A DNA stretch of 64,000 bases, from contig DOTG01000041.1 in assembly GCA_003512955.1 (NCBI GenBank), positions 186,001 through 250,000 on the forward strand, in the 5' to 3' direction. Position 1 is the first letter of the stretch. Every line of letters starts with the position of its first letter. The notes beneath the pieces were generated by a model. The model did no database searches. It was not told where the DNA came from and worked only from the letters and a program-made list of their open reading frames with translations. This document shows positions 35,449-43,615 of this stretch, piece after piece. This DNA comes from Marinilabiliales bacterium (lineage in GTDB: Bacteria > Bacteroidota > Bacteroidia > Bacteroidales > SZUA-534). Made by a program: the position numbers and the translations under genes.

Positions 35449-35820
35449 TTAAAGAACGATTCTTCGATGTTCAACTGAATCCAGCCCAAAATTTATCAAC
35501 AATCCCAACTTGTTTTTCGAAATAGACAAATAATTCATTACCTGCGCTAAATGTTCGTCTGTCAATTTAGAGCAGGATTTAATTTCTAAAATAATTTTAT
35601 CGAATGCCACAAAATCTGCAAAAAATTTGTGAGGTAATATCGTTCCTTTATAATTAATCAGATATTGTTTTTCGCGCTCAAAAGGAATACCGCATTCCTT
35701 AAATTCATATTCCAATGCGTCTTTATAAACGATCTCTAAAAATCCCTTGCCAAGATTTTTATGCACTTCAAAGCATTTTCCAATAATTCTATAAGATTCT
35801 TCTTTGTAAATTATGCTCAT
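35449..35820 (-). CDS. GxxExxY family protein
   Basis: 123 residues, the whole of which is the GxxExxY domain: GKCFEVHKNLGKGFLEIVYKDA holds the Gly-x-x-Glu-x-x-Tyr motif (G-F-L-E-I-V-Y), followed by LEYEFKECGIPFEREK and DFVAFDKIILEIKS, a PD-(D/E)xK-like D...ExK pattern. The family is widespread and multicopy in Bacteroidota and has no proven function; a nuclease-like fold is an inference from the ExK pattern. It stands between purC and phoH, flanked by short direct repeats. Confidence 0.85.
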   Translation of the reverse strand: MSIIYKEESYRIIGKCFEVHKNLGKGFLEIVYKDALEYEFKECGIPFEREKQYLINYKGTILPHKFFADFVAFDKIILEIKSCSKLTDEHLAQVMNYLSISKNKLGLLINFGLDSVEHRRIVL

Positions 35821-35879
35821 TGCCTTAGTTTATTTTAAATATGCCTTTGATATTTTAATTCGTGACATTTGTGGCAATA

Positions 35880-36827
35880 CTAATGTGTATGCTTTTCGTA
35901 AGCTTTTACAATTGCCCGTACGAGCCGGTGGCGCACAATATCGGTTTCATCAAGTTCAACGACACTGATTCCTTCAATATTTTCCAGAATCCGCAACGCC
36001 TGAATGAGCCCGCTATCCTGGGTTTTAGGTAAATCAACCTGGGTAACATCGCCAGTGACAATAAATTTGGCATTGATGCCCATGCGGGTTAAAAACATTT
36101 TCATTTGCAGCATGGTGGTGTTCTGGGCTTCGTCCAGAATTACAAAGGCATTGTCAAGTGTCCGTCCGCGCATGAATGCCAGTGGGGCAATCTGAACAAT
36201 TCCTTCCTCAATATAACTTTCGAGTTTTTTTGGCGGAATCATGTCATGCAGTGCATCGTACAAAGGTTGTAAATAGGGATCGATTTTCTCCTTTAAATCG
36301 CCCGGTAAAAAACCCAACCGTTCGCCAGCCTCTACCGCGGGACGGCTTAAAACAATCCGTTTTACTTCGCGGTTGCGTAAAGCTCTTACTGCTAATGCAA
36401 TGGCCGTATAGGTTTTACCTGAACCTGCCGGCCCTAGGGCAAATAGCAAATCATTTTTAAAGCTTTCTTCTACCAATCGTTTTTGGTTGGTTGTCAAAGC
36501 TTTAATGGGTTTTCCGTTGTTTCCAAACAAAATCAGGTCGTCGGTATTTCCATCAGTTTGCCCGTTTTTGGCGGATGATGCATTAAGAATCTCAACCAAA
36601 TCGTCATCGGAAAGTCGGTTGAACCGATCAAAAAAACCGATGACTTCATGTAGCTTTTCTTCAAACTCAGTGATTCCATGCTCTTCGCCGATAATTTTAA
36701 TCTCGTGCCCCCGGGCAATTAATTGCAATTTTGGGAAAGCCCTTTTTAAAATCTCCAGTTTTGAATTGTTTATTCCCAATAGTTCGATGGGGTCTATGGC
36801 TTCGATGTGAAGTATTTTTTCCGGCAT
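35880..36827 (-). CDS. PhoH-like ATPase (YbeZ type)
   Basis: 315 residues. N-terminal KH-like part (about 1-100), then the PhoH ATPase with Walker A ALGPAGSGKTYTAIA (about 131-145), SRPAVEAGERLGFLPGD, MRGRTLDNAFVILDEAQNT (Walker B) and TGDVTQVDLP. In other bacteria YbeZ works with the endonuclease YbeY in rRNA maturation. ybeY is not adjacent. A minus-strand -7 match (TAATTTTG; plus 36845-36852) is 18 bases before the start. Confidence 0.92.
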   Translation of the reverse strand: MPEKILHIEAIDPIELLGINNSKLEILKRAFPKLQLIARGHEIKIIGEEHGITEFEEKLHEVIGFFDRFNRLSDDDLVEILNASSAKNGQTDGNTDDLILFGNNGKPIKALTTNQKRLVEESFKNDLLFALGPAGSGKTYTAIALAVRALRNREVKRIVLSRPAVEAGERLGFLPGDLKEKIDPYLQPLYDALHDMIPPKKLESYIEEGIVQIAPLAFMRGRTLDNAFVILDEAQNTTMLQMKMFLTRMGINAKFIVTGDVTQVDLPKTQDSGLIQALRILENIEGISVVELDETDIVRHRLVRAIVKAYEKHTH

Positions 36828-36904
36828 ATCTAATTTTTATGGCACAAAATTAATGAGATAAGTTTTAGAACGGGCGTTTTGCCTGTCTTTTTTCCTGAAA
36901 TTAG

Positions 36905-36965
36905 TTGAAGATATTAGATACAAGATACAAGACACAAGACAAGAGATATGAAATATGAGATAGAG
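36905..36965. repeat. Degenerate heptamer run GATACAA/GACACAA
   Basis: Near-tandem seven-base words (GATACAA, GATACAA, GACACAA, then GACAAGA) occur in the spacer between divergent phoH and the SAM hydrolase gene. Same period as the perfect run at 7534. Confidence 0.6.
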
Positions 36966-37064
36966 ACAATTAGCAATGAACAATTTAAACATTTAACCAT
37001 TCCCAAATAAACAAATGGGCTAATGAGCACATGATTTTCCGTTCTCTGTTTTCCTTTTTTCCCT

Positions 37065-37072
37065 TACATTTG
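37065..37072 (+). promoter_or_regulatory. -7 element of the SAM hydrolase gene
   Basis: TACATTTG matches TAnnTTTG, 26 bases before the ATG. Confidence 0.55.
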
Positions 37073-37098
37073 TCCAAAACGAATACCTTATTTTTCAA

Positions 37099-37878
37099 AT
37101 GACGTTTATCACCTTAACCACGGATTGGGGCAACGATGACTTTTATATTGGAGCTGTAAAAGGGCTGCTTTATAGCAAATGTCAAGGCGTTCAGGTGGTT
37201 GATATTACCCATAAAATTGAAAATTATAAATACACCCAGGCGGCGTTTGTTTTAAAAAACACCTTTGCCCACTTTCCCAAAGGAACCATTCATCTGATTG
37301 GGATTAACAGTGATTTGAATAACCAGCAACCTCCCATCTGCATTTTGGCGCAGGGGCATTATTTTATTGGGGCGGCCAATGGGATTTTTAACACACTTTT
37401 TTCGTCGAATCCCGAAAAGGTGATTGTTTTAAATGAGACCCCAACTTTAAAGAACAGTTCATTTCCGGAATTGACCCTGTTTGCCGAAGCTGCTGCCCAT
37501 ATTATTAATGGAGGGCAATTATCGGAAATTGGAACCGAACTGAAGGGCAAATACCGGTTGGTAGAATATATGCCCGCCTATGAGGATGATTCCATCACGG
37601 GAAGTGTCATTTACATTGATTCGTATCAAAACATTATCACGAATATTTCAAAAGAACTGTTTCACCAGATTGGTAAAAACCGTAAATTCACCATCACGGT
37701 AAAAAAAGAAACCTACAGTGTTCAGCGACTGAGCCATAACTATTCGGAGGTGGAATCCGGAGATCTGCTGGCTCTTTTTAATTCACTGGATTTGCTCGAA
37801 ATGGCCATCCGCAATGGGAAAATGGCCGAACTTATTGATGTTAAATTAAATTCACCCGTAACCGTAAAATTCCGATGA
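37099..37878 (+). CDS. S-adenosyl-L-methionine hydrolase (DUF62 family)
   Basis: 259 residues. N-terminal TLTTDWGNDDFYIGAVKG carries the conserved Asp pair of the SAM hydroxide adenosyltransferase/fluorinase fold, and the C-terminal half is the beta-barrel domain. Characterised members convert SAM and water to adenosine and methionine. The next gene overlaps by 4 bases, so they are translationally coupled. Confidence 0.9.
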   Translation: MTFITLTTDWGNDDFYIGAVKGLLYSKCQGVQVVDITHKIENYKYTQAAFVLKNTFAHFPKGTIHLIGINSDLNNQQPPICILAQGHYFIGAANGIFNTLFSSNPEKVIVLNETPTLKNSSFPELTLFAEAAAHIINGGQLSEIGTELKGKYRLVEYMPAYEDDSITGSVIYIDSYQNIITNISKELFHQIGKNRKFTITVKKETYSVQRLSHNYSEVESGDLLALFNSLDLLEMAIRNGKMAELIDVKLNSPVTVKFR

Positions 37879-38159
37879 TTACACGAATTGTTAAAGCCAA
37901 ACTGAAACCAGAACACCTGGAAGCATTTAAAAACTACATCCCTGAATTTCTTAAGGAAGCCCGTTGCTTTAAGAACAACCACCATGCCGATTGTTTTGCC
38001 GACTTGGACGAAGTCCTTCATTTTCATATTTATACCATCTGGAGCACCGAGGGTGCTTTAAACAAATTTAAAAAAACTGAAGCCAACCTGGAGATGCGAA
38101 GAAAGCTGGAACAGTGGTGCAGCGCTCCTGTTTCCGCATGGACTGTGGAGAATGTTTAA
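37875..38159 (+). CDS. Small ABM-like ferredoxin-fold protein
   Basis: 94 residues. ITRIVKAKLKPEHLEAF and CFADLDEVLHFHIYTIW followed by SAPVSAWTVENV look like the dimeric alpha-beta barrel of antibiotic-biosynthesis-monooxygenase-like (ABM) proteins. The resemblance is from pattern only. Overlaps the SAM hydrolase stop by 4 bases, which suggests a linked role. Confidence 0.6.
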   Translation: MITRIVKAKLKPEHLEAFKNYIPEFLKEARCFKNNHHADCFADLDEVLHFHIYTIWSTEGALNKFKKTEANLEMRRKLEQWCSAPVSAWTVENV

Positions 38160-38171
38160 GAAAAAGAATGC

Positions 38172-38225
38172 AAGAAATTGAGATTAGAGATTAGAAACTA
38201 GAAACTAGAAACAATTCACGAATTA
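38172..38225. repeat. Degenerate heptamer run GATTAGA/AACTAGA
   Basis: Two GATTAGA then two AACTAGA words in tandem (about 38178-38209), then CACGAATTAGCGAA, which resembles the direct repeats near the GxxExxY gene. Lies just before mazG. Confidence 0.7.
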
Positions 38226-38240
38226 GCGAAATATAATTCT

Positions 38241-39017
38241 ATGCAAAAACACAAAGAAGCCTTTGGGCAGTTGCTCGAAATAATGGACGAACTGCGGGCC
38301 AAATGCCCCTGGGATAAAGAACAAACCTTGGAAAGTTTGCGGACTTTGACTATTGAGGAAACTTACGAACTGGCCGATGCCATCATGGAAAACAACCTTC
38401 CCGAAATTAAGAAGGAACTGGGGGATTTGCTGCTGCATATTGTGTTTTATGCCAAGATTGGTGCCGAGAAGGGGGCTTTTGATATCTCTGATGTGATTCA
38501 CAACCTGAATGAAAAACTGATTTACCGCCATCCGCATATTTTTGGCGATGTTCAGGTGGCCGATGCCCGCGAAGTTTCCGATAATTGGGAACAGCTTAAA
38601 CTCAAGGAAAAAGGACGGAAAAAATCGGTGCTTGAAGGTGTTCCCCAATCGCTGCCAGCCGTGATAAAAGCCCACCGCATCCAGGATAAAGTACGCGGGG
38701 TGGGTTTCGATTGGGACGAAAAGGAGCAGGTTTGGGATAAAGTAGCCGAAGAGATGAACGAGCTAAAGGAAGAACTGCTGAAAAACCCATCTTCGCTGGA
38801 GGCTGAGCAGGAGTTTGGCGATTTGTTTTTTAGTTTGATCAATGCGGCCCGGCTGTATGGAATAAATCCTGAAAACGCGTTGGAACGCACCAACCTGAAA
38901 TTTATCAGGCGGTTTAATTATTTGGAAAAAAAGACCCTGAAACAGGGCATCGACCTAAAGAACATGCCTTTGGTTGAAATGGAAAAAATCTGGCAGGAGG
39001 CGAAAAAATACGATTAA
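38241..39017 (+). CDS. mazG: Nucleoside triphosphate pyrophosphohydrolase
   Basis: 258 residues, with two MazG domains as in the E. coli protein. The first holds CPWDKEQTLESLR, EETYELADAI and ELGDLLLHIVFYA; the second holds EEMNELKEELL and QEFGDLFFSLINAAR, both with the ExxE/ExxD metal ligands. Hydrolyses (d)NTPs to monophosphate and pyrophosphate, a housecleaning and stress role. Confidence 0.95.
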   Translation: MQKHKEAFGQLLEIMDELRAKCPWDKEQTLESLRTLTIEETYELADAIMENNLPEIKKELGDLLLHIVFYAKIGAEKGAFDISDVIHNLNEKLIYRHPHIFGDVQVADAREVSDNWEQLKLKEKGRKKSVLEGVPQSLPAVIKAHRIQDKVRGVGFDWDEKEQVWDKVAEEMNELKEELLKNPSSLEAEQEFGDLFFSLINAARLYGINPENALERTNLKFIRRFNYLEKKTLKQGIDLKNMPLVEMEKIWQEAKKYD

Positions 39018-39081
39018 ATGTTGGTAAGTTAATCCCCTACGGAGAAATTATAAAATTATCCATTTTTTCTATAAAGACGTA

Positions 39082-39142
39082 ACCGCTACGCGGTAAAATG
39101 AGATACATCTGTTTTTGCGTAATGCCTGAACCGCTACGCGGT
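39082..39142. repeat. Two REP-like hairpins ACCGCTACGCGGT
   Basis: Identical 13-mers (39082-39094 and 39130-39142), each with a 5-bp stem and 3-base loop, 48 bases apart between convergent mazG and the histidine kinase. A third hairpin of the same 5-3-5 design but other sequence, GTCCCTCTGGGAC, is at 41709-41721. Confidence 0.75.
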
Positions 39143-39237
39143 AAGCTGGAATTTATTTTTTGTTTTTTAACGATATAAGGGAAATTGGAAAATAATCATT
39201 ACTATCTGACATCTTGATACTGATTACTTTGTACGAA

Positions 39238-40989
39238 TTAAAACACCACTTCAAATACCGCCCCATCTTGGTTATAAAAACGGATATTGCCTTTGAGCTG
39301 GCGGGTAAGCAGTGAAACCATCCGCAGCCCCAGCGAATTGGCTTTGGTCAGTGAAAAATCGGTGGGCAGCCCCAGGCCATTGTCTTTTACCGTCAATTGG
39401 TATTTTTCCGGTTCGGGGTTTTCGAGTTTTACCAGAAACTGGTTGTTCTGTGCGGGCTTAAAAGCATATTTGTAGGCATTGGTAGCCAGTTCGTTCACCA
39501 TCAGGCCCATGGAAACGGCCGAGTCAATATCCATCACAATCTGTTGAATCATAATCTCGTACTTGACATTCAATTGCGGATTGTTAAAGGCAATGTGGAT
39601 GGAATCAACCACTTCCGACAGGTAATCCTTCATGTTGATGGAGGTAACCGAATCGCTTTGGTACAGCTTCTGGTGGATGGACGAAATAGCCAGGATGCGC
39701 CGCTGCATCTCCTCGAAAATTTCCTGGGTAGCTTTATCCTTGATGCGCATGCTTTGCAAATTGATGATGCTCGAAATGATCTGCAGGTTGTTTTTTACCC
39801 GGTGGTGAATCTCTTTAATCAGTACCTCCTTATCGAGCAAAGCCTGGTGGATGATGTGGTTTTTCTGGTTCAGTTCCTCGTTGTATTCGCCCAATAGTTG
39901 GTTGGCCGAGCGGAGCCGTTGGGTGAGTTTGTATAAAAACAGTGCCAGCAGTACCACCAAAAGACCGGCTATGCCTGTAACAAGGGCTACAATAGTCCGG
40001 GCCCGGCTTATTTTTTTAAAATAGATTACTTCCTGTTCCTTTTGGCTGATTTCGAACTCGGCCCGCATTTCCGAGATTTTTGAAAGTACCGAATCGCCGG
40101 AAACCTTTTCACGGTATTGGTTGTAGCTTTTCAGGTAGCGGTAAGCATCGGTAAAGTTTTGCTGCTCTTCATTTATTTGGGAAAGTAACTGGGAAATATC
40201 TTTTAATTCCAGCACAAAATGATTGGTATCGGCGGTTTCAAAGGCTTGGGTGGCTAAACGGGAGGCATCATGGAAACTGTTGCTCTGATAAGCTATCCTG
40301 GCCATTTCAAAATAGGTCTGGGTCAGGGCCCTTAAATCCTTTTCTATGGTAAAAAGCTGAATGGCACTGGCTAACAGCGAATCTGCCTTTGCTTTTTCAC
40401 CTATGGCGGCATAAGCCAAACCTCTGTTTGCAAAAAGGTATGAATTATATGTAAAAAAAGATTCATTAGCAGAAATATCTTCAGCCAATTGGTAATAATA
40501 CAAAGCGCTGTCGTATTTCTGTATATGGCGGTAATTTTCACCCATATTCATATAAGCAATGAGTTTTACAGCGTAATTATCACTTGAATGAATTACAACT
40601 TTATAATAGGAGTTAGAAAGTGGAAAATTTTTTAAACTAGCATAGATACTGGCTATTTGGATGTTTAATATTTCAAATCCAGTTTTATCAGTAAATTTTT
40701 TATAGTAAGGAACTGCACGCAATGCATAATCCAATGCGGTAATTAAATTTCCCAGATGCTTATAATTCCAACTAATAGCCACTAATGCAGAGGCTTGTAG
40801 TGAATCATTGTTTAATGTTTGTGCAATATCGAGAGCTTTAAATGCAAATTGTAATGCTTCCTCTTTATTGGCAACATGAATGGATTTGTTATAAAAGTCA
40901 TGAAAATTTGCAGTCTCATTTTCTTGCCCTATACTAATATTCAAAAAAATGAACAAAAATAAATTACTAAAAAATATTTTTTTATACAT
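39238..40989 (-). CDS. TPR sensor histidine kinase, HisKA_2 type, without adjacent regulator
   Basis: 583 residues. Signal peptide (1-21), a periplasmic TPR region (about 25-310), one membrane helix (about 333-353), then a DHp domain with EIHHRVKNNLQIISSIINLQ (His about 398) and an HATPase (LMVNELATNAYKYAF, VKDNGLGLP). The HRVKNNLQ box is the HisKA_2 family. No response regulator is beside it, so it is an orphan kinase. Codon and base use look like neighbours. The signal it reads is unknown. Confidence 0.88.
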   Translation of the reverse strand: MYKKIFFSNLFLFIFLNISIGQENETANFHDFYNKSIHVANKEEALQFAFKALDIAQTLNNDSLQASALVAISWNYKHLGNLITALDYALRAVPYYKKFTDKTGFEILNIQIASIYASLKNFPLSNSYYKVVIHSSDNYAVKLIAYMNMGENYRHIQKYDSALYYYQLAEDISANESFFTYNSYLFANRGLAYAAIGEKAKADSLLASAIQLFTIEKDLRALTQTYFEMARIAYQSNSFHDASRLATQAFETADTNHFVLELKDISQLLSQINEEQQNFTDAYRYLKSYNQYREKVSGDSVLSKISEMRAEFEISQKEQEVIYFKKISRARTIVALVTGIAGLLVVLLALFLYKLTQRLRSANQLLGEYNEELNQKNHIIHQALLDKEVLIKEIHHRVKNNLQIISSIINLQSMRIKDKATQEIFEEMQRRILAISSIHQKLYQSDSVTSINMKDYLSEVVDSIHIAFNNPQLNVKYEIMIQQIVMDIDSAVSMGLMVNELATNAYKYAFKPAQNNQFLVKLENPEPEKYQLTVKDNGLGLPTDFSLTKANSLGLRMVSLLTRQLKGNIRFYNQDGAVFEVVF

Positions 40990-41021
40990 TAAATATTTAA
41001 AATATAATTAATTGAGAACAA

Positions 41022-41054
41022 AATAGACCGCATAAACTTATAATGCGGTCTATT
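41022..41054 (-). terminator. Terminator after the PixA-like gene
   Basis: Perfect 12-bp stem AATAGACCGCAT / ATGCGGTCTATT with a 9-base loop and a short T-run on the minus strand, eight bases after the stop codon of the gene at 41062. Confidence 0.85.
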
Positions 41055-41061
41055 AATATCA

Positions 41062-41505
41062 CTATCTAGGAGGGTATTGAGCAATAATATCCGGGTCCCA
41101 ACTCCAGACAATATCCGGTTGTTTTTTTAAACAGAAATCGAAGGTGTAGGTGGTGGTAAGGGTTACCTGGGGCAGGCTGTCTTTCACGTTCCCGTTAAAC
41201 TCCTTGTCGTCGGCGGCATCTTTGGCGGGTTGGCTTTTAAAAATGTCCAACATGCTTTTGTCGCCTTTGTAGGCCACCAGTTTTAAGGCATCGTTCGCGT
41301 TTTTGCTGGTAATTTTCCACTTAATGGCGTCGCCGGCCGCGGTTTCGGTAACCAGTTTGTCTTTAAACGCGGTTTTGTAACTAAAATAACCCCCTTCCTG
41401 GGTCATTACAATAACGGAATGGTCGGTAATATCGCCACCCTTAGGAAATTCCTTTACCAGTGTGTCGGTGTCCACGGTAATGGTAATAATCACTTGTTTA
41501 CTCAT
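41062..41505 (-). CDS. Small beta-rich protein, perhaps AidA/PixA-like
   Basis: 147 residues, no signal peptide. N-terminal QVIITITVDTDTLV, a central alternating beta pattern, and a C-terminal TYTFDFCLKK followed by a WSWDP motif near the end. AidA/PixA inclusion-body family proteins share the general layout and a similar WDP-type end, so I suggest that family with low certainty. Single gene with its own terminator. Confidence 0.5.
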   Translation of the reverse strand: MSKQVIITITVDTDTLVKEFPKGGDITDHSVIVMTQEGGYFSYKTAFKDKLVTETAAGDAIKWKITSKNANDALKLVAYKGDKSMLDIFKSQPAKDAADDKEFNGNVKDSLPQVTLTTTYTFDFCLKKQPDIVWSWDPDIIAQYPPR

Positions 41506-41708
41506 TGTAATAGAATTTAATGGTTAAAACTAGAGAAAGTTAAAAATAGGGATTTTTATTTAACAAACATATTATTTAACCGAAAATCGGCATATTATCC
41601 AACGGCTTGCTAATAACCAGCAGTTTAAGCTGTTTTTATATCGCTGGGTTAATGTTTTTTAGCGTATTGTCCGGTAAATAAACATTATTGGCCGGTTAAA
41701 AATATTAC

Positions 41709-41721
41709 GTCCCTCTGGGAC
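41709..41721. repeat. REP-like hairpin GTCCCTCTGGGAC
   Basis: 5-bp stem and 3-base loop, four bases left of the IS target duplication; the IS lies immediately beside this hairpin. Confidence 0.6.
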
Positions 41722-41732
41722 TTATAATTGTT

Positions 41733-42701
41733 TAGAGGTGAGTAGATAAATACATATTTTCATTATCTTTGAGTCCAATAAAATCAATGGCTGTATGAAT
41801 TTATTTCAAGGACAAGACCTCTTAGAGTTTGCTGAACGCTTTAAAACCGATGAAGACTGCATGGAATACCTGGCCCATTTTAAATGGGAGGACGGGTTCA
41901 CGTGTACAAAGTGCGGCCATACGGGCAGCCAAGCAAGAAAGGACCATTCAAGGACTTGCAACAAGTGCAGCCATACCGAATCGGCAACGGCAAACACCCT
42001 GTTCCATAAAGTGAAGTTTGGGGTGCGCAAGGCATTCTTTATTTGCTTTGAGATGGCAACAACAACCAAGAGTTTATCGGCCAGCTATGTTGCGGAACGC
42101 TTTAGTGTGACAACAAAGACGGGAAGGCTGTTCATGCACAAAGTCCGCGAGGCCATGAAGTCCAGTGGCAAACATCCCCTAAAGGGCAAGGTCCATATAG
42201 ATGAATTTGTCATAGGCGGCAAAGAAGAAGGGAAAGTCGGCCGCAGTTATGACAGCAAAAAAAAGAAAGTAGTGTGTGCGGTTGAGCTTACAGATGAAGG
42301 GAAAGTCAAGCGTATGTACGCAATGGGGATTGACAACTATTCTACCAAAGAGTTGAAAAAGCTGTTTGAGAAACATATTTCCGGGGAAGCAGAAGTAACC
42401 ACGGACTGTTGGAAAGGTTACCGTCCTTTAATGGCGGAGTACAATATCGTTCAGGTTGAAAGCAGCGGCGGTCTGAACTTTAAAGCCCTACATACAATGA
42501 TACACCAGGTAAAATCATGGATAAGGACAACTTATTCCTGGGTGAGCGAGTTCAACATCAATCGGTATCTTGACGAATTTTGCTTCAGGTTAAACCGCTC
42601 GCAGATGAAAAACAATGTATTCAACAATATTATTGGCAGGATGGTGGCGGCTGACAAAATCTATCAAGCAAAATTGATATGTAGTTAACTACCTACCTCT
42701 A
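41733..42701 (+). mobile_element. Complete IS1595-family insertion sequence
   Basis: 969 bp. Terminal inverted repeats at 41733-41757 and 42677-42701 match at 21 of 25 bases and start TAGAGGT. Both sides carry the 8-bp direct repeat TAATTGTT (41725-41732 and 42702-42709), the target duplication size of IS1595 elements. The transposase is intact, so the insertion looks recent. Confidence 0.95.
41795..42688 (+). CDS. IS1595 family transposase (ISXO2-like)
   Basis: 297 residues. N-terminal zinc ribbon (CTKCGHTGS and CNKCSHTES), then the DDE-type catalytic domain: HIDEFVIGGKEEGK (first Asp), TTDCWKGY (second Asp) and RYLDEFCFRLNR (acidic third residue). Full length, within 25-bp inverted repeats and 8-bp target duplications. 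No passenger gene. Confidence 0.95.
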   Translation: MNLFQGQDLLEFAERFKTDEDCMEYLAHFKWEDGFTCTKCGHTGSQARKDHSRTCNKCSHTESATANTLFHKVKFGVRKAFFICFEMATTTKSLSASYVAERFSVTTKTGRLFMHKVREAMKSSGKHPLKGKVHIDEFVIGGKEEGKVGRSYDSKKKKVVCAVELTDEGKVKRMYAMGIDNYSTKELKKLFEKHISGEAEVTTDCWKGYRPLMAEYNIVQVESSGGLNFKALHTMIHQVKSWIRTTYSWVSEFNINRYLDEFCFRLNRSQMKNNVFNNIIGRMVAADKIYQAKLICS

Positions 42702-42709
42702 TAATTGTT

Positions 42710-42916
42710 AATGTAACTAATTATCTACCGTGTGCAGGGAAATATCCAAAAGCCAGCTTCGTAATTATACCTAAAATATGAACGTTTAGTTAAGAAAATT
42801 AATATTCCCTGCCTGTTGGCACCCTCTGACTCCCTAAGGGGCATAGCCGTCAAGCTAAAAGTGGTTAAGTGCCGAATTAGTCTGCTGAAAAATCAGTAAT
42901 ATATTTATTCGTTGTT
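42710..42916. other. Spacer right of the IS with a long-range inverted repeat
   Basis: GCAGGGAA (42734-42741) and TTCCCTGC (42805-42812) pair across 63 bases. Further right is CCCTAAGGG. No gene; no T-run that would make the repeat a terminator. Confidence 0.4.
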
Positions 42917-43615
42917 TCAGATTTTCAGGAGCATTTTTACAACTTCTTTATAAGCCCGACCAACCGGAATCTGTTTGTCGTTAATTTCGATGGTGTTTCC
43001 AAAACTGGCTTTTACGTGATTCAAGTTCACAATATACGATTTATGTACCCTTACAAAATGGTTTTTGGGTAGTAGTTGCTCCAGATTTTTTAAGGTATCG
43101 AGTTTTAAAACTTTCTGGCTTTTTGCAAAAATGGTAACATACTCTTTTAACCCTTCGATGTAGAAAATATCATCGAAATTAATTTTCACCGCTTTATACC
43201 CCGACTTTACAAACAGGAAATTTCTCTCGTTAGATGAGGAGGTTATTTTTTCATTTTGCAGGTAATGGGCAGCTTTGTTTACTGCCTGTAGAAAACGTTC
43301 AAAGGGGACGGGTTTTAAAAGGTAATCAATGGCATCGAGGCTATAACTTTCAACAGCATATTGCGAGTATGCCGTAGTAAAAATTATAGCCGTTTTCCAC
43401 TGAATAATCCGGGCAAGGTCAATTCCTTTAATTTCAGGCATCTGGATATCGAGAAAGACCAATTCGGGTTTTTCAGTTTGCAGGTACATCAGTGCATCGG
43501 TAGCATTGGTAAATACCTTTTCGAGGGATATAAAGGGAACTTTCCGGGCATATTCCGAAATTATGGTCAACGCCAAAGGTTCGTCATCAACGGCAATGCA
43601 ACGGATTGTATTCAT
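42917..43615 (-). CDS. LytTR-family response regulator
   Basis: 232 residues. Receiver domain (1-120) with acidic DDEP near the start and the phospho-acceptor Asp in ELVFLDIQMPE, Lys in YLLKPVPFERF; then a LytTR DNA-binding domain (about 135-232; VRVHKSYIVNLNHVK). Its start overlaps the end of the kinase gene at 43612 by 4 bases, so the pair forms a two-component system. Confidence 0.93.
   Translation of the reverse strand: MNTIRCIAVDDEPLALTIISEYARKVPFISLEKVFTNATDALMYLQTEKPELVFLDIQMPEIKGIDLARIIQWKTAIIFTTAYSQYAVESYSLDAIDYLLKPVPFERFLQAVNKAAHYLQNEKITSSSNERNFLFVKSGYKAVKINFDDIFYIEGLKEYVTIFAKSQKVLKLDTLKNLEQLLPKNHFVRVHKSYIVNLNHVKASFGNTIEINDKQIPVGRAYKEVVKMLLKI

Noticed and set aside
39082..39142. 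Two 13-mers as a CRISPR array
   Set aside because: Units are too short, only two copies, and no cas genes are present in the window.
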